From CAZWDL01 sp964632995 (GTDB lineage Bacteria; Bacteroidota; Bacteroidia; Chitinophagales; Saprospiraceae), in NCBI GenBank assembly GCA_964632995.1, contig CAZWDL010000166.1, positions 1 through 12,520 on the forward strand: 12,520 bases of DNA, in the 5' to 3' direction. A program made the position numbers and the translations under genes. Positions 5,947 to 12,520 of this stretch are shown here, piece by piece. Each line of letters begins with the position of its first letter. The first letter of the stretch is position 1. The notes under the pieces were generated by a model, which saw nothing but the letters and a program-made list of their open reading frames with translations, was not told the DNA's origin and made no database searches.

Positions 5947-7722
5947 ATGAGAATACTTATCTGCTTAGTCGCGATAATGCCGGCATTTTTTTGCCAGGGG
6001 CAAGTCTATTTTACAGAATCGGCGGAAGCGCTGGGGATTGAAGAGGTAAAAACGGAACCAAGTATCGGTAACGGCGTTAGCCTGGCAGACTTTGACGGCG
6101 ACGGCCGGGATGACCTCACCCTCGGCACCCAGCAAGGAAAACCCCTTGCTTTTTATAGAAACATTGGAGGCGCCTTTGAGCGCCTGCCCAGCCTCGTCGA
6201 CCATCAGGGGGATGCCAAGCAAGTGCTTTGGGTGGATTTTGACAACGACGGCGACAAGGATCTGCACGTCACCACCTTCATGGGCATCAGCCGCCTGTAC
6301 CGGAATGAGGGCGACCTGACCTTTACCGATATCACGGCCCAGGCCGGCCTTCCATTGACCGCCTCTTTCGCCTACGGTAGCTGCTGGGGGGATGTTGACC
6401 GCGACGGCTGGCTGGATTTTTACACGGTGGACCACGACTTTAACCTTTCGCAAGGAAAGAACCGTTTGTTTCATAATAACGGTGACGGCACTTTTACCGA
6501 AATCACCTTCCTCGCTGGAGCGGCCGACCGCGGCAAGCTCCCCTTCTGTTCTGCTTTTCTGGACTTCAACAACGACAACTGGCCCGACCTTTACACGGCC
6601 AATGATAAGTTGACCTACAATACCTTATTGATGAACAACGGTGACGGCACCTTCACGGATGTAAGCGCCGCCACCCAGTCCAACCTGCGCATGAACGCCA
6701 TGTGTGTCGCCGTAGGCGATTACGACAATAACGGCTGGCAGGACATCTACATCACCAATACGCCGGTAGGGAATGCGCTGTTGCATAATGAAGGCCTGGT
6801 AGAGCAGCGGACCATCCCCCGCTTTCGGGAGCTGGCGGCCGAATCGGGAACTGGTTTCTACGGCAACGGTTGGGGCTCCAACTTCCTGGACGCCGACAAC
6901 GACGGCAAGCTCGACCTTTACGTCAGCGGCTCGGTAGACGACAGTGAGAAGGTATCGAGTTTGTTTTACTACAATACCGGCAACGGACAATTTACCATAC
7001 CTGCCGATGCGGGTTTCGCCGCCGATACCGTACGTAGTTTCACGAACGCCGTCGGTGATGTCGACCAAAACGGCTTTCCGGATATTTTTGTGCAAAATAA
7101 TCCACCTTATCCGCACCAGCTCTGGCTCAATGAAGGCGCTGATAGAAACTGGATCAAAATAAAGCTAGAAGGGGTCCTGAGTAACCGCGACGCTGTTGGC
7201 GCCAAAATCGAAGCCTACACCGATAGCCTATATCAGCAACGCTACCGACATTGCGGCATCGGCTTTCTGGGTCAAAACTCCGAAACGGAAATCATCGGGC
7301 TGGATGACCACAACCGTATCGACTCTCTGATCATAACCTGGCCCTCCGGCCACCAGGACCGGTTTTTTGATCTCCAGCCCAATCAGCTCCTGCAGGTCAG
7401 TGAAGGCATGTCTACCGGTGGGGAAATATATGTCGACCCCGAACTGGACCTCGCTACCAGTCTTGATTCTCCCGCTGCCATAAGCCCTTCTGTTCAGCTT
7501 TTCCCCAACCCCGGTGGTGACCGCCTGCACATCCGCTTCGACCACACGGCTTCCTTACATTTCAGAATCCTCGATCCATTGGGAAGAGCATACCGGCAGG
7601 GCCAACTCAACGGCTCACCCGCTTCTATTTCCTTTACCGGAATGAAGCGCCAGCTCTATATCGTGGAATTGAGGGATGAACGGGGCAGAAAAACGGTGCG
7701 GAAGTGGTTGAAAATGGATTGA
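5947..7722 (+). CDS. Secreted FG-GAP/VCBS repeat protein with ASPIC/UnbV domain and T9SS sorting domain
   Basis: A 591-residue protein from ATG 5947. The frame is open further upstream, but only this start gives a signal peptide (MRILICLVAIMPAFFCQGQ). Seven calcium-binding FG-GAP-like motifs follow: ADFDGDGRDDL (47-57), VDFDNDGDKDL (96-106), GDVDRDGWLDF (148-158), LDFNNDNWPDL (205-215), GDYDNNGWQDI (257-267), LDADNDGKLDL (314-324) and GDVDQNGFPDI (370-380), consistent with a seven-bladed propeller. Residues about 414-486 form an ASPIC/UnbV domain (RDAVGAKIEAY, SLIITWPSG). Residues about 517-591 are a T9SS sorting domain (LFPNPGGDRLHI, final RKWLKMD). Such proteins are exported and surface-associated; most have no known biochemical role, and a binding or adhesion function is inference. 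It faces away from the HTCS gene, with which it shares a 180-bp upstream region, so co-regulation is possible. The gene is intact. Confidence 0.95.
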   Translation: MRILICLVAIMPAFFCQGQVYFTESAEALGIEEVKTEPSIGNGVSLADFDGDGRDDLTLGTQQGKPLAFYRNIGGAFERLPSLVDHQGDAKQVLWVDFDNDGDKDLHVTTFMGISRLYRNEGDLTFTDITAQAGLPLTASFAYGSCWGDVDRDGWLDFYTVDHDFNLSQGKNRLFHNNGDGTFTEITFLAGAADRGKLPFCSAFLDFNNDNWPDLYTANDKLTYNTLLMNNGDGTFTDVSAATQSNLRMNAMCVAVGDYDNNGWQDIYITNTPVGNALLHNEGLVEQRTIPRFRELAAESGTGFYGNGWGSNFLDADNDGKLDLYVSGSVDDSEKVSSLFYYNTGNGQFTIPADAGFAADTVRSFTNAVGDVDQNGFPDIFVQNNPPYPHQLWLNEGADRNWIKIKLEGVLSNRDAVGAKIEAYTDSLYQQRYRHCGIGFLGQNSETEIIGLDDHNRIDSLIITWPSGHQDRFFDLQPNQLLQVSEGMSTGGEIYVDPELDLATSLDSPAAISPSVQLFPNPGGDRLHIRFDHTASLHFRILDPLGRAYRQGQLNGSPASISFTGMKRQLYIVELRDERGRKTVRKWLKMD

Positions 7723-7877
7723 TGGCGAATCATGATTAGCAAGTTGCGTTGCGATCCGGTAGAGGGATTATTGCAGAGGGTATAGAGGCTCCTTAGCCCG
7801 GATTCGCGAAGCGACTATTCCACAGGGTAAACCTTCCGCTTTCCGCTTTCCGACTTCCGCCCGCCCTCTCCCGCTTT
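7723..7877. other. Convergent intergenic region with palindromes
   Basis: The FG-GAP and antiporter genes end towards each other here. AATCATGATT (7728-7737), extended by GC/GC, lies right after the FG-GAP stop and could be a weak terminator stem, but no T tract follows. A small palindrome, TTCGCGAA, is at 7803-7810. The antiporter end of the region is made of heptanucleotide repeats (listed separately). No gene is apparent. Confidence 0.5.
7834..7861. repeat. Heptanucleotide tandem repeat, four units (TTCCGCT/TTCCGAC-like)
   Basis: Four consecutive 7-bp units read TTCCGCT, TTCCGCT, TTCCGAC, TTCCGCC. The array lies just beyond the antiporter stop and is of the same family as the arrays at 7912-7946 and 10757-10791, whose units are (C/T)TTCC(C/G)A-like. 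Short arrays of this kind resemble GGAAGTC-type spacer repeats I recall from Bacteroidota intergenic regions. Confidence 0.7.
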
Positions 7878-7886
7878 TCAAGCGGG
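7870..7886 (-). terminator. Perfect 7-bp hairpin overlapping the antiporter stop codon
   Basis: CCCGCTT (7870-7876) and AAGCGGG (7880-7886) pair around a 3-base loop, and the antiporter TGA (7880-7878) falls inside it. The stem is G/C-rich but no T tract follows on either strand, so termination is only a possibility. It sits between two heptanucleotide arrays and may instead be part of a composite repeat. Confidence 0.35.
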
Positions 7887-9341
7887 ATCGGTACGGGGCT
7901 CTCTGCGGTCGCTTCCGACTTCCGGTTTCCCACTTCCCACTTCCTTTACATCGCTGTCCCGCCCAAATCCTGTCAGCAGAACGACGAGCAGCATCCCGAG
8001 CAATCCCCAGGCCACAAAATTATACAGGCCCGCCTGCAGGGGCGCCACCGGCTCAATGCCGAACTCCTGGCCTGAGGAGGTGGTGTTGGCCATAAGAATC
8101 ACCGGAATAAAGTAAGGTAACAGGAATGGGAAGACACACACCACCAGGCTCAGGACATTGGCCCGCCGGATTGGAGAGATGCCCAGCTTTTCTCCCGTCT
8201 TATTGGCGAATTCGGCGACCGTCAGAATGGCAACGATGCTGTGTGTCGTGAGTAGCACGGCCGCGCCCACCGTGCCGGCCATCCAGGTTTCGGCCTGCCG
8301 TTGCGTTTTACTGCGATCGGCAGCAAAGGTTACCAGCCGGCCGACCAAACCACTGGCCTTCAGCGTTTCCACCAGCCCCATCAGCAGGATGGTAAAGAAG
8401 CTGATCCCCACCGCGCGGTTCATGCCGTCGATGATGAAGCTTTGGGCGCGGAAATTCTCCAGGTCGAGCGAGAAGAGCTGCGCCCAGGGCAGCAGGCCCA
8501 GCGCCAGCCCCAAGACGACACCGAAGAGTAAACCGATCATCAGGCCGTGCAGCAGGTGCCGTCCTCTCAGGAACAGGAAAATGATGAGCGCCGGCGCCAG
8601 CAGCATCGGCAGTCCCCGCGGATCGCCGGCCAGGGCGGGATCCGCTATCTCGGCCCCACCGGCCGATAAACTGGCGCTAATTACATAAGCAGCCAGTGCC
8701 AGGAAAAAGGCCGGCGCCACGTACTTCACCCTGCTCCGCACCGTCGCCCCGATCGGGGCCTTTTGACTCAGCGCGCTGGCGATGGTCGTATCGGAAATAG
8801 GAGCGATAAAATCTCCGAAGGTAGCCCCCCCTATGATGGCGCCGGCCAGTGTGGGCAGGTGCGCCTCCAGCAGCCCGCCCGCAGGATAGAGGATGGGGCC
8901 GCAGATCAGAATGGTCGCGAAGCTGGACCCGGTCGACAGAGACACGATACAGCAAATAATAAAGGTGGCGGCCACAAAACCGGTACCGTTGAGACGAAGT
9001 TGCCCCGATGCCCAGGTCAGCGCCTCCACGAAGCCGGTGATCGTCATCAGTACACCGATGGTGGAAGCCAGGATCCAGGCGGTGATCATGATCATCACGA
9101 TGGGTTGCGACATACCCTTGATGACCGTCTCGCTGAAGGCGGCTTTGTCTTTTGCCAACAGCAGCCCCAGGCCCAGCGCCAGCAGGAGGACCGGCCAGAA
9201 GCCGCGCTCGTCGGGTGCACCGGCGAGGGCGATGGTGATCACGCCGGTCACGAAGACGAAGAAGGGGAGGAGCGCGCCGAAGGCGCCGCCGTAAAAGGCG
9301 AGGAGGAAAGCGGTTTCTTTTTCGGACAGGTCTATCTTCAT
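7878..9341 (-). CDS. NhaC-family Na+/H+ antiporter
   Basis: A 487-residue polytopic membrane protein from ATG 9341-9339. About eleven to twelve hydrophobic segments can be seen, roughly at 12-38, 48-64, 76-102, 122-152, 165-190, 205-227, 245-258, 264-285, 308-327, 352-376, 395-417 and 437-458. The NhaC-family signature is clear: SLSTGSSFATILICGPIL at 134-151 and GATFGDFIAPISDTT at 172-186, whose acidic and polar residues line the ion path in related transporters. Members exchange cytoplasmic Na+ for external H+; some relatives instead exchange organic acids or amines, and the substrate cannot be fixed from sequence. The last 20-25 residues (KEVGSGKPEVGS and beyond) are hydrophilic and encoded by a tandem repeat array plus a palindrome, so the ancestral protein probably ended near residue 463. 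The aldo/keto reductase gene lies 142 bp upstream on the same strand; a functional link is not evident. Confidence 0.93.
   Translation of the reverse strand: MKIDLSEKETAFLLAFYGGAFGALLPFFVFVTGVITIALAGAPDERGFWPVLLLALGLGLLLAKDKAAFSETVIKGMSQPIVMIMITAWILASTIGVLMTITGFVEALTWASGQLRLNGTGFVAATFIICCIVSLSTGSSFATILICGPILYPAGGLLEAHLPTLAGAIIGGATFGDFIAPISDTTIASALSQKAPIGATVRSRVKYVAPAFFLALAAYVISASLSAGGAEIADPALAGDPRGLPMLLAPALIIFLFLRGRHLLHGLMIGLLFGVVLGLALGLLPWAQLFSLDLENFRAQSFIIDGMNRAVGISFFTILLMGLVETLKASGLVGRLVTFAADRSKTQRQAETWMAGTVGAAVLLTTHSIVAILTVAEFANKTGEKLGISPIRRANVLSLVVCVFPFLLPYFIPVILMANTTSSGQEFGIEPVAPLQAGLYNFVAWGLLGMLLVVLLTGFGRDSDVKEVGSGKPEVGSDRREPRTDPA
7912..7946. repeat. Heptanucleotide tandem repeat, five units, inside the antiporter 3' coding end
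   Basis: Five 7-bp units read CTTCCGA, CTTCCGG, TTTCCCA, CTTCCCA, CTTCCTT. The array codes for antiporter residues about 466-477. Because the unit is not a multiple of three, gain or loss of one unit would change the frame of the C-terminal tail. It belongs to the same family as 7834-7861 and 10757-10791. Confidence 0.75.
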
Positions 9342-9413
9342 TTACAAATGACTTTTTGAAATCCGGGCAGCAGTAGTTCTCCTTATCAAGGGTTTTTCCA
9401 GAATGGCAGGGAT

Positions 9414-9445
9414 CCCCAAGTCTCCAAGTCCCCAAGTCCCCAAGT
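9414..9445. repeat. Octanucleotide tandem repeat, four units (CCCCAAGT)
   Basis: Four consecutive 8-bp units: CCCCAAGT, CTCCAAGT, CCCCAAGT, CCCCAAGT. It lies in the 142-bp gap between the aldo/keto reductase stop and the antiporter start, about 75 bp before the antiporter ATG, so it would lie in or near that gene's promoter or leader. No palindrome is associated with it. Confidence 0.8.
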
Positions 9446-9483
9446 CATTCTCAAAGGGAGTCCTCAACAACGGAATCCACCCC

Positions 9484-10539
9484 TCACCGTTGCCGGTTGA
9501 GGTTGTATTTCATAATCGCCCCGTGCCGGCCGCTCTTGTCGCGTTCCAGGGCATACACCGGTCCCTGCGGTCCCGGCGCTTTGTCGACCACTTTGCGGAT
9601 GCTTTCCAGGTCGCCGGCGTCCAGCTCAAAGGTGTTCAGCTGTTGCAATTTGCCCAGGTGCCGCCGGTTGCGCGCGCCGATGATGACGCCCCCCACCTGC
9701 GGCCGTTGCAGGATGTATCGCGCCGCCACTTCTGCGATACCGACTCCGTATTTATCGGCGATACTGCGCAGCGTCTGCAGGGCCTTCTGAAAAAGGTCAT
9801 AGCCGCCGAACTCGTCGATAATCAGCCGGTACTTGACCAGGGACCGGTTTTCCAGGGGCGGTTCCGGGTCCGGAGCATTTAGGTAACGGTCGCTTAGAAA
9901 GCCGCCGGCGATGACGCCGTAGCAGAGGAGGAATATGTCATTTTCCTCAGCCAAAGCCTGCAGTTCCCGCTCCGGGCGGCGGTCCAGTACCGAGTACTGC
10001 ACCTGGCAGGAGACGATCTCCACCCCCGCGTTGAGCATTTCTTTGATATGCGCCGCATCAAAATTGGTGACGCCGAGATAGCGGATCTTTCCCTGCTGTT
10101 GTAATTCCCGGAGATGCAGGGCCGTTTCGACATAACGGGGCGTCGCGTAATCCCACCAGTGGAACTGCACGAGGTCGAGCCGATCCACGCCCAGGCGCTG
10201 CAGTGAGCGGTCGATGGCGGCGGTGGTATCGGCTTTAGTCAGGTCCGGCAGGGAGCCGTAGTCGGGTACGTACTTCGTATGGATTTGCACGGGCGGCAGG
10301 TCGCCGGCTGCAAAAGCATCCCGGTACTGCCTGAGAAAATCGCCGATCAGCTCCTCCACGCCGGTGTAAATATCCGCGCAGTCGAAGGTGGTGATGCCGG
10401 CCTCCACAAAGGCGCGCATGTCTTCGATGGCCTGCCGCCGGTCGATGGAACCGTGGCCGCCGGCCAGGTGCCATCCGCCCTTCAGGACACGGGAGATAGA
10501 GTAGCCGGGGCGTATTTCCGTGCGTTCGATATTATTCAT
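9484..10539 (-). CDS. Aldo/keto reductase
   Basis: A 351-residue NAD(P)H-dependent oxidoreductase of the aldo/keto reductase superfamily, from ATG 10539-10537. The catalytic tetrad is visible: Asp53 and Tyr58 (TTFDCADIYTG), Lys89 (QIHTKYV) and His127 (LVQFHWWD). The barrel continues with GKIRYLGVTNF (150-160), SCQVQYSVLD (177-186) and the cofactor-binding end GGVIIGARNRRHL (283-295), which resembles the usual IxGxRxxxHL. No signal peptide, so it is cytosolic. Length and domain order are normal for the family; the extra C-terminal segment (GPVYALERDKSGRHGAIMKYNLN) suggests a subfamily, but I cannot name the substrate. The start codon lies only 21 bp from a 171-bp inverted repeat, and a structured or interrupted upstream region may affect expression. 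The antiporter gene follows on the same strand after 142 bp. Confidence 0.93.
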   Translation of the reverse strand: MNNIERTEIRPGYSISRVLKGGWHLAGGHGSIDRRQAIEDMRAFVEAGITTFDCADIYTGVEELIGDFLRQYRDAFAAGDLPPVQIHTKYVPDYGSLPDLTKADTTAAIDRSLQRLGVDRLDLVQFHWWDYATPRYVETALHLRELQQQGKIRYLGVTNFDAAHIKEMLNAGVEIVSCQVQYSVLDRRPERELQALAEENDIFLLCYGVIAGGFLSDRYLNAPDPEPPLENRSLVKYRLIIDEFGGYDLFQKALQTLRSIADKYGVGIAEVAARYILQRPQVGGVIIGARNRRHLGKLQQLNTFELDAGDLESIRKVVDKAPGPQGPVYALERDKSGRHGAIMKYNLNRQR

Positions 10540-10560
10540 AATTCTTCTGATTCGATTCTT

Positions 10561-10731
10561 CTAGTGGCTTTGGAACTAAGTAATTGGGTATATAGACGAA
10601 GTTATTTTTCGGCTGAGCAAGGCGAAGGTTCGGGATCGTGGCCTTAGCCACGAAGCCCGGTTCTTTAACGCAGCTCAGCCGAAAAAGAACGAGTATAGAT
10701 GCTCCTAATTATTTAGTGCCGGAGGCACTAG
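10561..10731 (+). repeat. 171-bp imperfect inverted repeat with nested stems (MITE-like element or structured RNA)
   Basis: The ends are CTAGTG (10561) and CACTAG (ending 10731). The outer 28 positions (10561-10588 with 10731-10704) contain 22 Watson-Crick pairs, four positions that are G-U pairs in a plus-strand RNA, and two mismatches. After a poorly paired stretch a perfect 14-bp stem follows, TTTTTCGGCTGAGC (10605-10618) with its complement (10673-10686). Inside it are CGGG (10631-10634) with CCCG (10656-10659) and the apical hairpin TCGTGGC (10636-10642), loop CTTA, GCCACGA (10647-10653). It carries no coding frame. It could be a miniature transposable element or a structured transcript; no target-site duplication is obvious. 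Confidence 0.8.
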
Positions 10732-10756
10732 TCATCAGGAAATCGGAGATCTATTA

Positions 10757-10791
10757 TTTCCCACTTCCGACTTCCCACTTTTGGCTTCCAA
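10757..10791. repeat. Heptanucleotide tandem repeat, five degenerate units
   Basis: Units read TTTCCCA, CTTCCGA, CTTCCCA, CTTTTGG, CTTCCAA. It is the third array in the window with the CTTCC(C/G)A consensus, and lies 26 bp after the 171-bp inverted repeat in the divergent intergenic region. Confidence 0.65.
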
Positions 10792-10993
10792 CGAGCAGAG
10801 AAGGGAAATGGATAGTATAAAACCATTTTGTAATTATAAATGTACTACCTGTTCCAAAATCGCAAAAATTAGCGGGATCAAAAATGGGGAAGTGCTTTTT
10901 GAAAACCGATCTGCTGTCCGGTAGTGGATTTTGTTATACTTTATCGTATTTTTATATAGCTCAATTTTGTTTCCGACTTTCAACCCTAAGGCC

Positions 10994-12520
10994 ATGAAAA
11001 TCAAAACCGGTATATTCCTTTCCATGCTGATCCTTTTCGGTAACGCTTGTTCGGAAAGTGAGGAAGGCAAACCGCCGGTTCAGCGTATCTCGTCGTTCTC
11101 CGGGCAGGAGAGCAGCATCACCTACGGCTCCCCGGTAGCGGTGCGCATCAAAAAAATGGATCCGGACAGCCTGGAACCGCCCACGGAGGTTCCGGTAGGT
11201 AATTTCCCCCGGGTCGTGCCGGATCGCCGGCGCGTGATTCCGGTCAAAGCACCGGAGGTGGTAAAAGTACCCGATACGCTAACAGTCCTTACTCCCGGAG
11301 AAAATGGGGTGCCTCTACCCGAAAAAGTGCCGGCCCGGGGCAAAGTAGTTCCTGCCATATATCCTCCGCCTGTACCCGCCCTGCCTTTGCAAAAGAAAGA
11401 TAATGCCGTTACCAAAATTCGCTATCTGGATGTAGATCAGGGGATGAGCGCCGCCGGGGTGTGGTCCATGATGGAAGACAGCCGGGGTAATTTTTGGTTT
11501 GGGACGATAGGCGGCGGTGCGAGCCGGTATGGCGGCAGTGATTTCACACATTACACTATGGAGGAAGGGTAGAGCAATAATTTTATCAGGTCTATTCAGG
11601 AAGACAAGCAAGGGAATCTTTGGTTTGGAACATGGGGGGGTGGAGTAGCCAGGTATGACGGCGTAAACTTCACCCATTTTACCACCCAGGAGGGATTATG
11701 CGGAAATGATGTTTTAGCGGGGTTAGAAGATAGCAGAGGCTATATGTGGTTCGGAACTGATGGTCATGGACTTACTCGCTATGATGGACAGTATTTCACT
11801 CATTTTACTGCAGAGCATGGCATACAAGACAATTTTATTTGGACTATGCTGGAAGACAGTAAGGGGAATTTATGGTTGGGATTGCATGACTATGGAATTG
11901 TGCTCTATGACGGCAAGCGTTTCACCCACTATACTTCTGAAGAAGGTTTAATTGATAACCGGATCAGATCCTTGCTGGAGGATGACCAGGGGAACCTGTG
12001 GATCGGAACTTTGGAAGGGGCAAGCCGCTTCGATGGGGATACTTTTACAAATTATCATTTTGGAGATGACCCGAATAGCCCCGATGTTTATGCGATGACA
12101 GAAGATAGCCAGGGCAACATATGGTTCGGAAGCTGGGGCGGCGGCCTTAGCCGGTTTACCCCTCTTGAAAAAGGGGATACAGGAGGTGTTTTTACGCATT
12201 ACTCGACCGGGGATGGCTTGAATAACAGTTGGGTGCTGGGTATAATAGAAGATCGACACCATAGCGGCATTTCAGAACTATCCCGAAAACCTGCGACTTC
12301 CCCACACACTCAACTACCTGACTTTCCACTTCGCCGCTATCGACTGGTCGGCGCCGGAAAAGTTGAAATGCAGCTACCTGCTGGAAGGGCTGGATCAGGA
12401 CTGGAGTCCACTCAGTCCCGAAAATAAAGTGGAATACCGCAATCTTTCTACCGGAAGCTACACCTTTAAACATCCCTTTCGCTTAAAATTTTTCAACTTT
12501 ATCGGGGCTCATCAGGGGAG
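10994..12520 (+). pseudogene. Broken propeller (Reg_prop) lipoprotein with Y_Y_Y-type domain: amber codon, internal deletion/frameshift, runs off the window
   Basis: The frame starts at ATG 10994 with a lipoprotein-like signal (MKIKTGIFLSMLILFGNAC, Cys19) and a Pro/Val-rich linker to about residue 140, then propeller blades of the type MEDSRGNFWFGTIGGGASRYGG. After 192 codons it meets TAG (11570-11572). The same frame then continues for 284 sense codons, with further blades of about 42 residues (NLWFGTWGGGVARYDG, MWFGTDGHGLTRYDG and so on). At the first blade junction EEG is followed by TAG and SNNFIRS, where sister blades have EEGL or QEGL; a TTG to TAG change explains this. Around 12249-12257 the blades stop (LGIIEDR) and a Y_Y_Y-like domain (LTFHFAAIDWSAPEKL, LEGLDQDWSPLSPENKVEYR) continues in the +1 frame, so the last blades and linker are deleted. 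After YTFK (about 12470) the match fades. It probably was a surface or periplasmic sensor related to the propeller half of the HTCS. Confidence 0.87.
12159..12188. repeat. Short palindromic repeat inside a propeller blade of the pseudogene
   Basis: CCCCTCTTGAAAAAGGGG (12159-12176) is a nearly perfect palindrome with one mismatch, followed by ATACAGGAGGTG. In frame it gives TPLEKGDTGGV at the point where sister blades have a shorter segment (such as DGVN or DGQY) between SRF/ARY and FTHY. I recall related CCCCTCTTGA...GGGG sequences as dispersed repeats in this phylum; that is memory, not shown here. Confidence 0.5.

Larger units (their letters stand above)
10540..10993. other. Intergenic region between divergent aldo/keto reductase and propeller pseudogene
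   Basis: These 454 bp hold, from left to right, a short direct repeat (ATTCTTCT at 10541-10548 and 10555-10562), the 171-bp inverted repeat at 10561-10731, the heptanucleotide array at 10757-10791, and about 200 bp of A/T-richer sequence that presumably carries the promoter of the plus-strand gene at 10994. A CTGTCC occurs at 10914-10919. I see no open reading frame with protein-like features. Confidence 0.6.

Noticed and set aside
5965..7116. Long minus-strand open frames opposite the FG-GAP gene (169 and 163 codons), with similar ones opposite the HTCS, antiporter and reductase genes
   Set aside because: They are antisense shadows of G/C-rich coding sequence and contain no domain; the sense-strand genes are unambiguous.
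8158..9435. Arg/Gly-rich open frames overlapping the antiporter gene
   Set aside because: Their composition is that of out-of-frame G/C-rich DNA, and the antiporter frame has clear family motifs.
9414..9445. CRISPR-like repeat array
   Set aside because: The units are 8 bp and contiguous, with no spacers; the same reasoning applies to the 7-bp arrays.
10561..10731. Integron attC site or rho-independent terminator
   Set aside because: I do not see the RYYYAAC/GTTRRRY core sites at the ends, nor a T tract after the stem; the element is also too long and nested for a simple terminator.
11744..12427. A separate gene starting at ATG 11744
   Set aside because: It begins mid-blade and is in the same frame as the gene at 10994, so it is the remainder of the interrupted gene.

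Overview
The window looks like a piece of a Bacteroidota chromosome, most likely from the Saprospiria/Lewinella-Haliscomenobacter side of the phylum (lineage is inference). The reasons are two proteins ending in type IX secretion (T9SS) sorting domains, a one-protein hybrid two-component system with a periplasmic propeller, a second propeller/Y_Y_Y gene, no Shine-Dalgarno sequences that I could see, and several G/C-rich palindromic and 7-8 bp tandem repeats of a kind I recall from that phylum. I saw no tRNA, rRNA, CRISPR array or transposase.

Left part (1-5766, minus strand). Read in the direction of transcription, a 1348-residue hybrid sensor/regulator (HTCS) is followed by a 447-bp gap and then a two-gene unit: a T9SS-secreted LamG-like/putative-Ig protein and, 30 bp later, an exported Tat-type lipoprotein of the intradiol ring-cleavage dioxygenase family that runs off the left edge. 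The gap holds a direct repeat (TTTGCnAAnnCTGTCC, twice, 33 bp apart) and a second copy of the LamG gene's translation start, so it is a plausible target of the HTCS AraC domain. The HTCS carries a palindromic repeat read in frame inside its ATP lid and must start at TTG.

Middle (5947-7722, plus strand). A secreted seven-motif FG-GAP/VCBS protein with an ASPIC/UnbV domain and a T9SS tail is divergent from the HTCS.

Right-middle (7878-10539, minus strand). An aldo/keto reductase is followed by an NhaC-type Na+/H+ antiporter. Both are intact. The antiporter's last residues are encoded by heptanucleotide tandem repeats, and an octanucleotide tandem array lies between the two genes.

Right end (10540-12520). 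A 455-bp gap holds a 171-bp imperfect inverted repeat and another heptanucleotide array. After it comes a decayed propeller-lipoprotein gene, broken by an in-frame amber codon (TTG to TAG by comparison with its own repeats), by an internal deletion with frameshift, and possibly by a further break near the window edge.

The most promising functional unit is the HTCS plus secreted LamG protein plus exported dioxygenase, which may be a regulated surface or extracytoplasmic aromatic-oxidation locus. The most promising unexplained DNA is the 171-bp inverted repeat at 10561-10731 and the palindromic repeats domesticated inside coding sequence.
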